In this document: in pieces, positions 1 through 10,316 of the stretch
How positions within the stretch are numbered: position 1 is the stretch's first letter
Layout of the letters: each line of letters opens with the position of its first letter
Assembly: GCA_964593555.1 (NCBI GenBank)
Contig: CAZQIC010000016.1
Span: 1-54,328 of the forward strand
Length of the DNA stretch: 54,328 nucleotides
Direction: 5' to 3'
Origin: CAZQIC01 sp964593555
GTDB taxonomy: Bacteria > Bacteroidota > Bacteroidia > JAFLBG01
The notes under the pieces: generated by a model
Database searches by the model: none
Seen by the model: the letters and a program-made list of their open reading frames with translations, nothing else
Told to the model about the DNA's origin: nothing
Translations under genes and position numbers: made by a program

Positions 1-52
1 TAAAAAAAAATACGGTTACATTTGTTAAAATCAATTAATAGAACCTCCCTTA

Positions 53-87
53 TTTGTTTTAAATAACATACCCGGGGCTTATCTTTG
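53..87 (+). promoter_or_regulatory. Putative Bacteroidota-type promoter of the first SBBP/SprB gene
   Basis: A TTTG (53-56) and a TATCTTTG (80-87) match the Bacteroidota sigma-factor consensus TTTG / TAnnTTTG. The spacer is 23 nt, slightly longer than the usual 19-21. Transcription would begin around 93-97, so the ATG at 109 is a better start than the ATG at 94. This rests on pattern matching only. Confidence 0.4.
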
Positions 88-108
88 TTTTGAATGCGAT
101 CGCCCCAA

Positions 109-3100
109 ATGAAGAAGCTATTTTCAATTTTTGTAATTGTGCTTATTTTCAGTTCAGCACAAGCATACGATAAGGCCGTTAATGATAAAATTTCGGTCGC
201 CCTCAATCAGTTCCAGGGCTTTCAGGAAAACAAAGGACAATTCTCTGATACAAATTATGTGTTGTTCCAATTAATTAGCAAGGGTTCCAATGTTTATGTT
301 ACAACCTCCGGTATAAGCTATTGCTTTACAAAAATGGAAAAGGAGGCCGAGAAAGAAGAAAAGGAAAAAATGCTTTCAGGAAAAAAAGGGGAAGAGAAGG
401 CGCGTGAAATAAAATGGAGTAAAGTAGATATGAATTTAGCAGGAGCTAGTATTTCTAGAAATAATTTACATGTAGAAGCACCAACGGCAAATAAAATATT
501 CAACTATTATTTGGCGAATTGTCCTGAAGGAGCATTAGGCATTTCTAATTATCAAAAAATTATTTTCACCAATATTTATCCGGGTATCGATTGGGTATTA
601 AATTCAACTGCAGATGGATTCAAATACGATTTTATTGTTCATCCTAATGCTGATCCAAGTATCATTAAGATAAAATATGATAAAAATTTTTCGTTGAAGA
701 GGGGAGGAGAAGATTCTTACTCCATTAAAACCCCTTATGGGAAATTAACAGAAGGTGAATTATTCTGTTTTCAAAACAACACCGAGAAAACGGTGATCGC
801 TTCAAAATATGAGATCGAAAAAAATAATGTTTCAATTTTAGTAAGTGAGTACGATCACACAAAAGATTTGATCATTGACCCGCCAGTACTAACTTGGTCA
901 ACTTATTTTGGTGGTGCAGAGGCTGATGGCCCCTTGACGATAGCAACCGACAAAAGTGGAAATTTATTTATTGCAGGCTATACGTATTCCGTAGTTGGCC
1001 CGCTACTTAATCCAATGTCGGGTGCCTATTATCAAGCTACAAATACGGGAGTTTATTTTGGACACCAGGCCATCGATATTTTCATAGCTAAATTTGATAA
1101 TGCGGGTGTGTTGATATGGGCTACTTATTATGGAGGCACCGTGAATGAAACTGCAAACGATATGGTCATTGATCCATCCGGAAATGTTTACATCACTGGC
1201 AATAGTTACTCGGCCGACTTTCCTTTACAAAATATGGCCGGGGCTTATTATAAGGGGGCGTTAGGAGGTACCATAGATGCAGTAATCCTTAAATTCAACA
1301 ATATAGGTGTGAGGCAGTGGGCAACTTTTTATGGAGGCAATACTGCTTTTGAAGACGGATACGGAATCGAAATAGATCCTTCTGGAAATATTTTTATTGG
1401 AGGATATACACAATCAAGCGATCTGCCTATCGTGCCTTTTGCAGGTTATTATAATCAGCCGACAATAACAGGTGGTTTTGGAAGAGATCTTTTCCTTACA
1501 CGATTTAATTCATCAGGCGTTTTGCAATGGTCAACTTATTATGGTGGGTCAGGCTGGGAGGCCGTAAACGATATTAAGTCCGATAACTGCGGTAACATTT
1601 ACATAACCGGTTGGACTGAGTCTCCAAATTTTCCAATTCAAAATTGGCCGGGAGCATATAACCAACCTGCAATCGCTGTTAGTTCTCCCGTAAATAAATA
1701 TGATGGATTTATTATTCGGCTTTCCGCTGCCGGCGCATGGCAATGGTCAACTTATTTTGGTGGAAATGAAACAGATATTTTTGGAGAACTGTCCACGGAT
1801 AAACATGGGAATGTTTTTGTGACCGGAACTAGCAGTTCATCAAATTTCCCAATACAAAATCTACCCGGAGCCTATAATCAAGCTACAAACACCGGTAGCA
1901 GCGACGGAATTATTGTAAAATTTGACAAAAGCGGGGTGTTAAACTGGTCGGCTCTTATTGGCGGAGCAAACAGCGATTTCTTAGGAACTATTACCATAAA
2001 TGAATTGGGGGAATTATATCTTTCAGGAACCAGTGTTTCAACTAATTTTCCTACGCAACAACCTGGAGGGGCCTATTATGACAATACTTTTGGAGGAGGC
2101 AATTACGATATTGTTGCCTTAAAATTTACTTCAACTGGATTGTTAAACTGGTCAACTTATTTTGGCGGAATGGGTGATGAATGGAATACAGGTATTGCTT
2201 ATGCTTCCAATGGAAAAATTTATCTCACAGGTGAGTTTGTAGATCTTTCAGGAGTGCCAACACTTAGCAGGGGAGGTTTATCGTTTTTTCAATCTGCCCC
2301 CGTTGGATCACCAACAAGCAAACACAGCGGACACTTAATATATTTTGACGATCCTATAATTTTGCCTGTGATTAACTTTTCATTGACACCTGCTTGCTTT
2401 GGTAATACTACACATTTCACTTATACCGGAACCGTCGATACCACTGAAGTAGAAAACTGGATTTGGACTTTTGGTGACCCCGCAAGCGGAACATCCAACT
2501 CTTCCAGTCTAAAAGATCCATCACATATTTTTTCTGCACCGGGAAATTATACCGTAACACAAGTAGCGGGATATTATTGTTTATATGATACAGTTAAAAA
2601 ATTCCTTACAGTAAATTCACTTCCTGTCCCCAATGCAGGAACTAACAAAACCGTTTGTTCCGGAACCATTGCACAATTAAGTGTTGCAAATGCTTCTAAT
2701 TATTTGTGGAGCCCTTCAGCATCTTTAAGCAATTCTAGCATCAGCAATCCGGTTGCTACTCCAAATTCAAACACAAAATACTATGTAATTGTAACCGATG
2801 TTAATGGATGCACAAATAAGGACAGTGTACAAATAAATATTTCTCCATTAATTACCATCACATTAAATTCCAGTTCACTCGCATGTGTTCCCACAGGATC
2901 CATATCTGCAATAGCAGCGGGTGGGAGCGGAGCTTTAACATATAACTGGTCGCCGGGTGGATATTCCACATCAGGCGTGAGTGGATTATCAGCAGGTACT
3001 TATACACTTACTATAACAGATGCTCTTGGATGCTCATTACAAAATACAACAACGATAACACCATCCGCACCTTCCTTTACAATTAGCATTTCAACAAACA

Positions 3101-3360
3101 ATGTGAGTTGTTTTATCGGTAATAACGGAAGCGCACAAATTATAACAACAGGAGGAGGAGGAAATTATACTTATTCCTTGGAGCCCTTCCATTGCACAAA
3201 CAACTTCAGCAATTACAGGATTAGCAGCAGGAATTTATTCCTTAACAGTTACCGATGCTGCGGGATGCACGAAGGACACCATTGTTTCTATTGCGCAGCC
3301 CCTCTCGGCACTTACAACATCTGTAAGTGCACAAACAAATGTTTTATGCTTCGGAAATAG
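109..3360 (+). CDS. DUF7948/SBBP/PKD/SprB secreted protein, frameshifted 5' part
   Basis: This is the N-terminal part of a giant exported surface protein. The ATG at 109 gives a clean signal peptide (MKKLFSIF...SSAQA, about residues 1-19), so it is preferred to the ATG at 94. A DUF7948-type N-terminal domain follows at about residues 37-258, with the landmarks ENKGQ, IYPGIDWV and a KYDFIVHPNADPS-like segment. SBBP-type beta-propeller repeats (WSTYFGG, WATYYGG) run to about residue 744. Then come a PKD domain (WIWTFGD, about 760-834), an Ig-like repeat and SprB repeats. The frame is lost at 3177-3179: YTYS is followed by unrelated residues up to the stop at 3360, whereas dropping one T restores a YSWSPS-like SprB motif. 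The open product therefore lacks the C-terminal sorting domain encoded further on at 4005-4285. As it stands, the protein would probably not be anchored by the T9SS. Confidence 0.85.
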   Translation: MKKLFSIFVIVLIFSSAQAYDKAVNDKISVALNQFQGFQENKGQFSDTNYVLFQLISKGSNVYVTTSGISYCFTKMEKEAEKEEKEKMLSGKKGEEKAREIKWSKVDMNLAGASISRNNLHVEAPTANKIFNYYLANCPEGALGISNYQKIIFTNIYPGIDWVLNSTADGFKYDFIVHPNADPSIIKIKYDKNFSLKRGGEDSYSIKTPYGKLTEGELFCFQNNTEKTVIASKYEIEKNNVSILVSEYDHTKDLIIDPPVLTWSTYFGGAEADGPLTIATDKSGNLFIAGYTYSVVGPLLNPMSGAYYQATNTGVYFGHQAIDIFIAKFDNAGVLIWATYYGGTVNETANDMVIDPSGNVYITGNSYSADFPLQNMAGAYYKGALGGTIDAVILKFNNIGVRQWATFYGGNTAFEDGYGIEIDPSGNIFIGGYTQSSDLPIVPFAGYYNQPTITGGFGRDLFLTRFNSSGVLQWSTYYGGSGWEAVNDIKSDNCGNIYITGWTESPNFPIQNWPGAYNQPAIAVSSPVNKYDGFIIRLSAAGAWQWSTYFGGNETDIFGELSTDKHGNVFVTGTSSSSNFPIQNLPGAYNQATNTGSSDGIIVKFDKSGVLNWSALIGGANSDFLGTITINELGELYLSGTSVSTNFPTQQPGGAYYDNTFGGGNYDIVALKFTSTGLLNWSTYFGGMGDEWNTGIAYASNGKIYLTGEFVDLSGVPTLSRGGLSFFQSAPVGSPTSKHSGHLIYFDDPIILPVINFSLTPACFGNTTHFTYTGTVDTTEVENWIWTFGDPASGTSNSSSLKDPSHIFSAPGNYTVTQVAGYYCLYDTVKKFLTVNSLPVPNAGTNKTVCSGTIAQLSVANASNYLWSPSASLSNSSISNPVATPNSNTKYYVIVTDVNGCTNKDSVQINISPLITITLNSSSLACVPTGSISAIAAGGSGALTYNWSPGGYSTSGVSGLSAGTYTLTITDALGCSLQNTTTITPSAPSFTISISTNNVSCFIGNNGSAQIITTGGGGNYTYSLEPFHCTNNFSNYRISSRNLFLNSYRCCGMHEGHHCFYCAAPLGTYNICKCTNKCFMLRK

Positions 3361-4285
3361 CACAGGCAATGCAACTATAGCAACTGGAGGAGGAACATCC
3401 GGATATATTTATGGTTGGAGTGTCGGACAAACAACGTCAACTGCCACTGGACTTGCTTCTGGTATTTATTCTGTTACTATCACCGATGCCAACAACTGCT
3501 CACGAGTTGAGATTATAAATATTACACAAGCACCCGACATAACTTATTTAACATCAGTTGCTGATGATACTTGCTCACAAAATACAGGTTATGTAAGTGT
3601 TTCTGCAATCGGAGGAACCGGATCTATAAATTATTTATGGAACACAGGACAAACCATCAATCAATTATCAAATTTACCAGCGGGAACACATACAGTTACC
3701 ATCAGTGATGCAAATGGATGCAACAAAATTGTGCCGCTTGTAATTGGCAACATCGCCGCACCAACTGCTGATGCAGGGCCCAACATTACAATTGCCCTAG
3801 GAAGTAACGCCATACTTTCGGGTAGCGGCGGTGGAGTATACTCCTGGATCCCTTCTACGGGATTAAGTTGTAGCAATTGCCCAAACCCTATTGCAAGCCC
3901 AATTATTACAACAACATACGTTTTGGTGGTGATGGATATATATGGCTGCTCCGATACCGACATAGTAATTGTAAGAGTGAATGAACCTCCTTGTAATGGA
4001 ACATTATCGGTTTTTATTCCAAATGCCTTTTCACCGAATGGAGATGGAGAAAATGATGTACTACAGTTATACATTATTAATAATACATGCGCAAAAGAAA
4101 TTCAATTTGTTATTTACGATCGTTGGGGAGAAAGGGTTTTTGAAACAAATGATGCCAATATTAAATGGGATGGAACGTATAAGGGACAACAATTGAATAG
4201 CGGTGTTTATATGTATTTACTCACCGGTGTGCTCGAAAACAAAGATGCCTTTTTGAAAAAAGGGAATATTTCATTGATACATTAG
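3180..4285 (+). pseudogene. Displaced C-terminal half of the same gene: SprB, Ig-like, CHU_C
   Basis: Reading frame 2 is open from the frameshift to the stop at 4285 and continues the same protein. It holds the rest of one SprB repeat, two further SprB repeats (around TNVLCFGN and DDTCSQN), an Ig-like module with the GLSCSNC ... TTTYVLVV ... YGC pattern, and a complete CHU_C domain: PNAFSPNGDGEND, IYDRWGERVFE, WDGTYKGQ and the terminal GNISLIH. Repaired, the gene 109-4285 would encode about 1391 residues. Alone, the segment has no signal peptide and its first ATG is at 3731, so it is unlikely to be expressed usefully. CHU_C (T9SS type B) domains normally direct outer-membrane translocation and attachment. 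Confidence 0.8.
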
Positions 4286-4351
4286 CTTATTTACTTTTAG
4301 TATTAACCGTGAATTTTTTCTATATTGATATAGGTTTTAATTTCTATATCA

Positions 4352-7300
4352 TTGAGATCCTTTTTAACATTCCTTTTTTCGTTGTCGCTATTCTGCCGAC
4401 TCTTTGCAAATACATATACAGTTACAAACACAACTGATAATGGTGCGGCAGGAACATTGAGGTGGGCCATAACCCAGGCCAATACCAATGCGGGTGCAGA
4501 TATAATTGATTTTAATTTGGGACTGGCCGCATCCTATACTATAACCGTTGATGATAATGCATTAGGCGCTTTACCTTCTCTCACTGATAACAGCGGCGTC
4601 ACTATTGATGGATGGACAAATGCAGGGAATAATGGAACGCCCAACACTATAAATGTAATGAACACCGCAGCGGCAACACCGCTTAATCCGGTTTATAGAG
4701 TTGTTGTAAAAAATTCTACAAATACAGTTCCGACAGGGTTAATTCTTTCCAGCAATAATAATATAATTCAAGGATTGGTTTTCCCGAATTTTGGCGACGG
4801 TACTGTTAGTGCAAATGATATTGCTGTAACTATTAGCGGGAACAGTAATAAAATATTGGGCTGCTATATAGGGATGGACATTGGCGGTGTAACCAACAAC
4901 ACGTTAACTGCGATTGGCATTTCGGTTTCCGGTTCTAATAATATCATTGGGGATGGTACGGTTGCAGGAGCAAATCTTATTTCAGGAATGAACGGTGGAA
5001 GTCCTTATTGCGGTATCCAGCTTACAACCCTTAACGCCACAGCGAACACAATACAGGGAAACATTATTGGATTACAAAAGAACGGAGCTACAACTGTAAC
5101 TGGTGCGAACCAATATTATGGAGTGTACATTACTAATTCTGCGGGAAACAATATCATTGGAGGAAATGCAGGAACAGGAAATATTATTTCAGGAAACACA
5201 AATACGGGAATTTATATCAATACTGCAACAAGATCAAACAGGATATTTAGCAATGTTATTGGAACGCGATCTGATGGAGCTACCAATGTAACTTCCAATG
5301 CACAAAATTTTGGTGTGGTTTTGAATTCATCTACAGTCAATATAATCGGCAGCAGCACTACCAGGAATATTATATCAGCCAATCTAACCTATGGCGTATA
5401 TATTACCGGAGCAACAGCAACAGGCAACGCAGTAAAAGGAAATTATATTGGCATTGCATCTGATGGAATAAGTTTTATTACGTTAAGTGCGCAGGATTAC
5501 GGTGTGTATATTACCAATGGCGCCACACAAAATACCATCGGAGGATTAGTTGCCGGCGAAGGAAATATTATTTCCGGACAAAGTTCCCTGGCATCCGGTA
5601 TTTATATCAACAGCAATGTGGGTAAAAACACGATCCTTGGGAACACCATAGGAGCACAAGCAAATGGGAGTACGATTGTAGCTAACACTGGACAGAATTA
5701 TGGTATCAATATTGATAATTCACCTTCTAATATTATCGGTGGAAATTCAGTTGCGGCGAGAAATATTATATCTGGAAATTATACATATGGAATACTATTG
5801 CAAAATGCAGGATGTGTCAGCACAATTATACAGGGAAATTATATTGGTATTTCATCAGACGGCGTAACACTCATTGCAGGGAATACACAACAAAATGGAA
5901 TTCGGGTAAACACAAATGCAGGAACAGGGACCCTCGTCGGAGGAACCAATGCAGGCGAAGGAAATTTAATTTCCGGTAATGGGTCGGGTGCAATGCCATT
6001 CGCTTGTGGTGTGTTTATCCTGGGAGCAAATGGAGGGACAAAAGTTTATGGGAATATTTGTGGAACACAAAAAGACGGAAGTACGGCAGTGGCAAGTACT
6101 ATTCAATATTCAGGAGTGTACATAAATAGCTCACCCTCAAATATTATCGGAGGCACCACAGCAGCGTACAGGAATATTCTTTCAGGCAACAGTTACAGTG
6201 GTTTGTCATTTTCCGGGCCGGGAGCAACCAATAATATTATAAAAGGCAATTACATGGGACCAGCATCTGATGGCGTTTCTTATGTTACCAATAATCCTCA
6301 ACTGGTTGGATTAGTATTTTCATTTGGCGCATTATCAAATACAATAGGGGGAACAAATGCAGGAGATGGAAATTTAATGTCAGGCAATGGTACAGCTACT
6401 ACCGGTGGCAAGGGAATTTCACTGGAAGTGGGTGGAGGAGCAAGCAATATTGTACAAGGAAATATCATTGGCCCGCAAAAAAGCGGAAGTGCAATAATAG
6501 TTCCTAACTATCAGAATTACGGAATTCATTTTGCACTGGGAAACAACAATAATATTTTTGGAGGTAACCAGGCTGGTGCAAGAAATATAATATCTGCAAA
6601 TAATAATGTAGGATTTTTCATGCGGGCCAATTGCTTCGGTACACAGATCAAAGGCAATTATATTGGTGTGTCGTCTGATGGGTCAAGCTTTATTCCAAAC
6701 AGTTCACAGGATACGGGTGTATTTTTAAATCAGGTTTTCCTCTCAAGTGTTACCATTGGCGGAAATACAGCAGGAGACGGAAATATAATATCGGGTCAGT
6801 ATTCAGGACCAGCCACTCCGGCCTATGGAATTTATATTAACGGCACATACAACAATACTATTCAGGGAAATATTATTGGTTTAAACTCAACCGGAACAGC
6901 GCTTATTACAGGCGCCAATCAAACACATGGAATTTATTTGAATAGTTATAGAAACCTTATTGGAGGGGTTACACCAAAAGAAAGAAATATAATTTCCGGA
7001 AATACAACATATGGCGTATTTGTCACCGGCCCAAATGCAACGGCAAATACTATAAAGGGAAATTACATTGGCCTCCCTGTAAATGGCACAACATTTCTTG
7101 CCAATAGCACGCAGGATTATGGAGTGGTCATTGATAATTCTGCATCAATGAATACGATAGGAGGAACTCTTGCGAATGAAGGCAATCTCATATCAGGTAA
7201 TAGCACAGGTATTGCAAATTCAGGTACTGGTGTTTTGCTTGCATTATCAACATTAAATAAAGTATACGGCAATTTTATAGGTACTCAAAATAATGGTGCA

Positions 7301-10285
7301 AGTTACGTTGCAAATAATGAACAAGGAACAGGAATAGAGATCCAGGGCAGCAGCAATTACATAGGAGGCAATACTCCATTATTTAGAAACATTATTTCTG
7401 CTAATGAAAATTATGGAATCTATATGACTGCCAGTTCAAATAACAATTTAATATTCGGTAATTACATTGGCCCGACAAATGGGATCACCGCAATCGCAGG
7501 TTCAACCCAGGATTATGGCATGTATGTATTAGGACAAGGGAATCTAATCGGCAGGTACAGTGGCGGCGGAACAAATCGCCCGGAAGGAAATATAATTGCA
7601 TTTAACTCCGCAGAAGGAATTGGTGTGAGTGGTGCAGGAGCAACCAGCAATTTAATTTCACGTAACCTTATTTATACAAATGGCGGTGTTGGTGCAAAAG
7701 CAATTAATCTTTACGGAACAGGTAACGGAAACAAAGCGTTTCCATTAATAACTTCTTACAATGCAACAACAGTAAGTGGAACGGGTTCTGCAGGTGACAG
7801 TATAGAAATTTTTAAAAACAATACCCTCAATTGCCAGGATGCTATGGTTTTTTTAGGAACCGTATTGGTGAATGGCGCTGGTAATTGGTCCATCACAGGA
7901 GTAACTATAAATGCAGGAGAAATTCCGGTTGCTACTGCGCGCACTGTTGCTAATTTTAATACTTCAGAATTATCTCTTTGTATACTTACCACAACATCTA
8001 CTAAAACGGATGTTTCATGCCACGGCGGCAGCAATGGTACAGCAACTGCCACTCCCACCGGACAATCGCCATATACGTATGCGTGGAGCCCCGGCGGACA
8101 AACCACTCAAACTGCAACAGGACTTCCCGCAGGAACATATACTGTTATTGTAACAGATGCGAGTCTCGTAACTGTTTCTGATACTGCGGTCATCACAGAA
8201 CCAACGGCATTATCTGTAAGCACTACACAGGCCAATGTACATTGTCATGGTTTGTGCACAGGAACAATTTCTGCCACAGCTTTAGGAGGAACACCAAACT
8301 ATACCTATAGCTGGTCAACAACACAAACAACTTCTACCATAACAGGATTATGCGCAAACAATTATACTTTAACAATAACAGATAATAATGCATGTACGTT
8401 TGATACGGTAATTTTAATTACACAACCCGCAATACTCAGTTCAACTGTCAGCACTACTCTTGTGTTATGCAATGGAGGCACAAACGGAGCAGTGACTATT
8501 TTAAATTCGGGCGGAACATCTCCTTATACCTATTCATGGAGTAATTCTTCAACAACCAATTCGATAAGTAACGTTATTGCGGGAAATTATACCGTAACAA
8601 TAACGGATAATAACTCTTGTACATTTGACACAGTTGTTACTATCACGGAACCCGGAATTTTAAGTTCAACAGTTATTACAACAAATAGCACTTGCAACAA
8701 TAGTGATGGATCTGCAACTATTAATTTAAGCGGAGGAACGGGTCCGTACAATTATAATTGGAGTATAGGAGGAACCAATTCCTCTGTTACAGGAATTCCC
8801 GCAGGTATTTATTCAGTAACTGTAACTGATAACAATGGATGCAGTATTACGGCTTCTGCAAACGTAAATAATAACAACGGTCCTTCAGCAAGTGTTGCGA
8901 TAACACAAAGTGTTTCCTGTAATGGCGGCAGCAATGGAATTCTTACAGCAACAATTTCGGGAGGAGCAAATCCATTTACATATTTATGGAGCAACGGAGC
9001 AACCGATCTGCAAACAACTGGGTTGCTAGCCGGGAATTATTCTTTTACCGTGACTGATGGGTCTAGCTGTACAGCTATTTCAACAGCAACTGTTGTACAA
9101 CCATCTTTATTAACTTCCACAATAACATCCGGAAATGTTTTATGTAATAACGGAAATACCGGCAATGCAAGTATAATGGCAAGCGGAGGTACGTTCGCTT
9201 ATACATACTCATGGAGTAATGCACAGACAGGAACAACAGCAACAGGATTATCGGCGGCAACATATTCTGTTACTATAACTGATGGTAATGGTTGTATCTC
9301 CCAACAAACCGTCACTATTACTGAGCCAGCTATTTTAACTAACACAATTACATCAACAGACGTTTCCTGCTTTGGAGGAAATAATGGTTCGGCTTTAGCA
9401 ATACCCGCAGGAGGCGCTGGACCGTATAGTTATTTATGGAACAATGCACAAACAAATACATCTGCTTCATCATTAACGGCGGGTACATATACTGTATTGG
9501 TAACCGATGCAAATAATTGTACCATACAAGAAACTGTTACAATAACGCAGCCGGGAATTATTTCTGTTTCCGTTTCTTCAACACCTGATACATGCGGCGA
9601 TGGAAAGGGAATGGCAAGTGCAATGGCCGCCGGCGGAACTTCACCTTTCATTTATACCTGGAGCAATGGCCAAACCACCCAAGGCATAAGTAATTTGCCA
9701 AGCGCTTTGTATTCTGTTACTGTTACTGACAATAATGGCTGTACACAAACACAGTCTATAAATATAAATCCTACCGCCACGGTTAATGCTAATGCTGGCC
9801 TGGATACAACTATAATACAGGGAAGTAGTGCACAGCTCAACGCATCTGGTAGCGGCAGCTATGCCTGGAGTCCGTCGCAGGGGTTAAGTTGTACTACCTG
9901 TGCAAATCCTATTGCTTCTCCGTCGCGAACAACATCCTATATTGTAGTGGTCACTGATGCTAATGGTTGTACAAACTCCGACACCATAATTGTAACAGTG
10001 GAAATAGTTTGTGGAGATATTTTTGTGCCAAATGTTTTTTCACCAAATGGTGATGGACAAAATGATCTTGAATGCGTTTTTGGAAATTGCATAGAAAGTA
10101 TAGCTTTCACCATTTATAACCGCTGGGGCCAAATAGTTTTCGAAACAAATAATCTTACCGAATGCTGGAATGGCCACTATCAGGGCAAGCCAATGGATGC
10201 AGATGTTTTTACATATATTCTTGCCGCAACATTTACTAATGGCAAAAGTGAGCTGAAAAAAGGAAATATCAGCTTGATAAGATAA
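4352..10285 (+). CDS. Giant right-handed beta-helix / SprB / CHU_C surface protein
   Basis: This protein of about 1977 residues is predicted to be secreted by the T9SS. The only good start is TTG at 4352: an in-frame TAG at 4331-4333 blocks extension, no ATG precedes the signal-peptide-like RSFLTFLFSLSLF segment, and the other upstream codons (ATT, ATA) are poorer. The opening TVTNTTDNGAAGTLRWAI resembles the start of many beta-helix adhesins. A long series of parallel beta-helix turns covers about residues 20-1115, with recurring NTIGG, GNIISGN, GVYI and IKGNYIG. A bacterial Ig-like stretch (about 1128-1210), eight SprB repeats (about 1211-1808; DVSCHGGSNG, SVSCNGGSNG, DVSCFGGNNG) and a GLSCTTC module follow. 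The CHU_C domain ends in GNISLIR. It follows the frameshifted gene by 66 nt on the same strand. Its likely role is adhesion or surface-polysaccharide binding; the ligand is unknown. Confidence 0.88.
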   Translation: MRSFLTFLFSLSLFCRLFANTYTVTNTTDNGAAGTLRWAITQANTNAGADIIDFNLGLAASYTITVDDNALGALPSLTDNSGVTIDGWTNAGNNGTPNTINVMNTAAATPLNPVYRVVVKNSTNTVPTGLILSSNNNIIQGLVFPNFGDGTVSANDIAVTISGNSNKILGCYIGMDIGGVTNNTLTAIGISVSGSNNIIGDGTVAGANLISGMNGGSPYCGIQLTTLNATANTIQGNIIGLQKNGATTVTGANQYYGVYITNSAGNNIIGGNAGTGNIISGNTNTGIYINTATRSNRIFSNVIGTRSDGATNVTSNAQNFGVVLNSSTVNIIGSSTTRNIISANLTYGVYITGATATGNAVKGNYIGIASDGISFITLSAQDYGVYITNGATQNTIGGLVAGEGNIISGQSSLASGIYINSNVGKNTILGNTIGAQANGSTIVANTGQNYGINIDNSPSNIIGGNSVAARNIISGNYTYGILLQNAGCVSTIIQGNYIGISSDGVTLIAGNTQQNGIRVNTNAGTGTLVGGTNAGEGNLISGNGSGAMPFACGVFILGANGGTKVYGNICGTQKDGSTAVASTIQYSGVYINSSPSNIIGGTTAAYRNILSGNSYSGLSFSGPGATNNIIKGNYMGPASDGVSYVTNNPQLVGLVFSFGALSNTIGGTNAGDGNLMSGNGTATTGGKGISLEVGGGASNIVQGNIIGPQKSGSAIIVPNYQNYGIHFALGNNNNIFGGNQAGARNIISANNNVGFFMRANCFGTQIKGNYIGVSSDGSSFIPNSSQDTGVFLNQVFLSSVTIGGNTAGDGNIISGQYSGPATPAYGIYINGTYNNTIQGNIIGLNSTGTALITGANQTHGIYLNSYRNLIGGVTPKERNIISGNTTYGVFVTGPNATANTIKGNYIGLPVNGTTFLANSTQDYGVVIDNSASMNTIGGTLANEGNLISGNSTGIANSGTGVLLALSTLNKVYGNFIGTQNNGASYVANNEQGTGIEIQGSSNYIGGNTPLFRNIISANENYGIYMTASSNNNLIFGNYIGPTNGITAIAGSTQDYGMYVLGQGNLIGRYSGGGTNRPEGNIIAFNSAEGIGVSGAGATSNLISRNLIYTNGGVGAKAINLYGTGNGNKAFPLITSYNATTVSGTGSAGDSIEIFKNNTLNCQDAMVFLGTVLVNGAGNWSITGVTINAGEIPVATARTVANFNTSELSLCILTTTSTKTDVSCHGGSNGTATATPTGQSPYTYAWSPGGQTTQTATGLPAGTYTVIVTDASLVTVSDTAVITEPTALSVSTTQANVHCHGLCTGTISATALGGTPNYTYSWSTTQTTSTITGLCANNYTLTITDNNACTFDTVILITQPAILSSTVSTTLVLCNGGTNGAVTILNSGGTSPYTYSWSNSSTTNSISNVIAGNYTVTITDNNSCTFDTVVTITEPGILSSTVITTNSTCNNSDGSATINLSGGTGPYNYNWSIGGTNSSVTGIPAGIYSVTVTDNNGCSITASANVNNNNGPSASVAITQSVSCNGGSNGILTATISGGANPFTYLWSNGATDLQTTGLLAGNYSFTVTDGSSCTAISTATVVQPSLLTSTITSGNVLCNNGNTGNASIMASGGTFAYTYSWSNAQTGTTATGLSAATYSVTITDGNGCISQQTVTITEPAILTNTITSTDVSCFGGNNGSALAIPAGGAGPYSYLWNNAQTNTSASSLTAGTYTVLVTDANNCTIQETVTITQPGIISVSVSSTPDTCGDGKGMASAMAAGGTSPFIYTWSNGQTTQGISNLPSALYSVTVTDNNGCTQTQSININPTATVNANAGLDTTIIQGSSAQLNASGSGSYAWSPSQGLSCTTCANPIASPSRTTSYIVVVTDANGCTNSDTIIVTVEIVCGDIFVPNVFSPNGDGQNDLECVFGNCIESIAFTIYNRWGQIVFETNNLTECWNGHYQGKPMDADVFTYILAATFTNGKSELKKGNISLIR

Positions 10286-10316
10286 TAATAGGCCGCATTC
10301 TGTATTAAACCATGAA

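Noticed and set aside
7985..9775. Regularly spaced similar segments that could suggest a CRISPR-like or tandem nucleotide array
   Set aside because: They are protein-level SprB repeats of about 70-75 codons with diverged DNA, inside one open frame.
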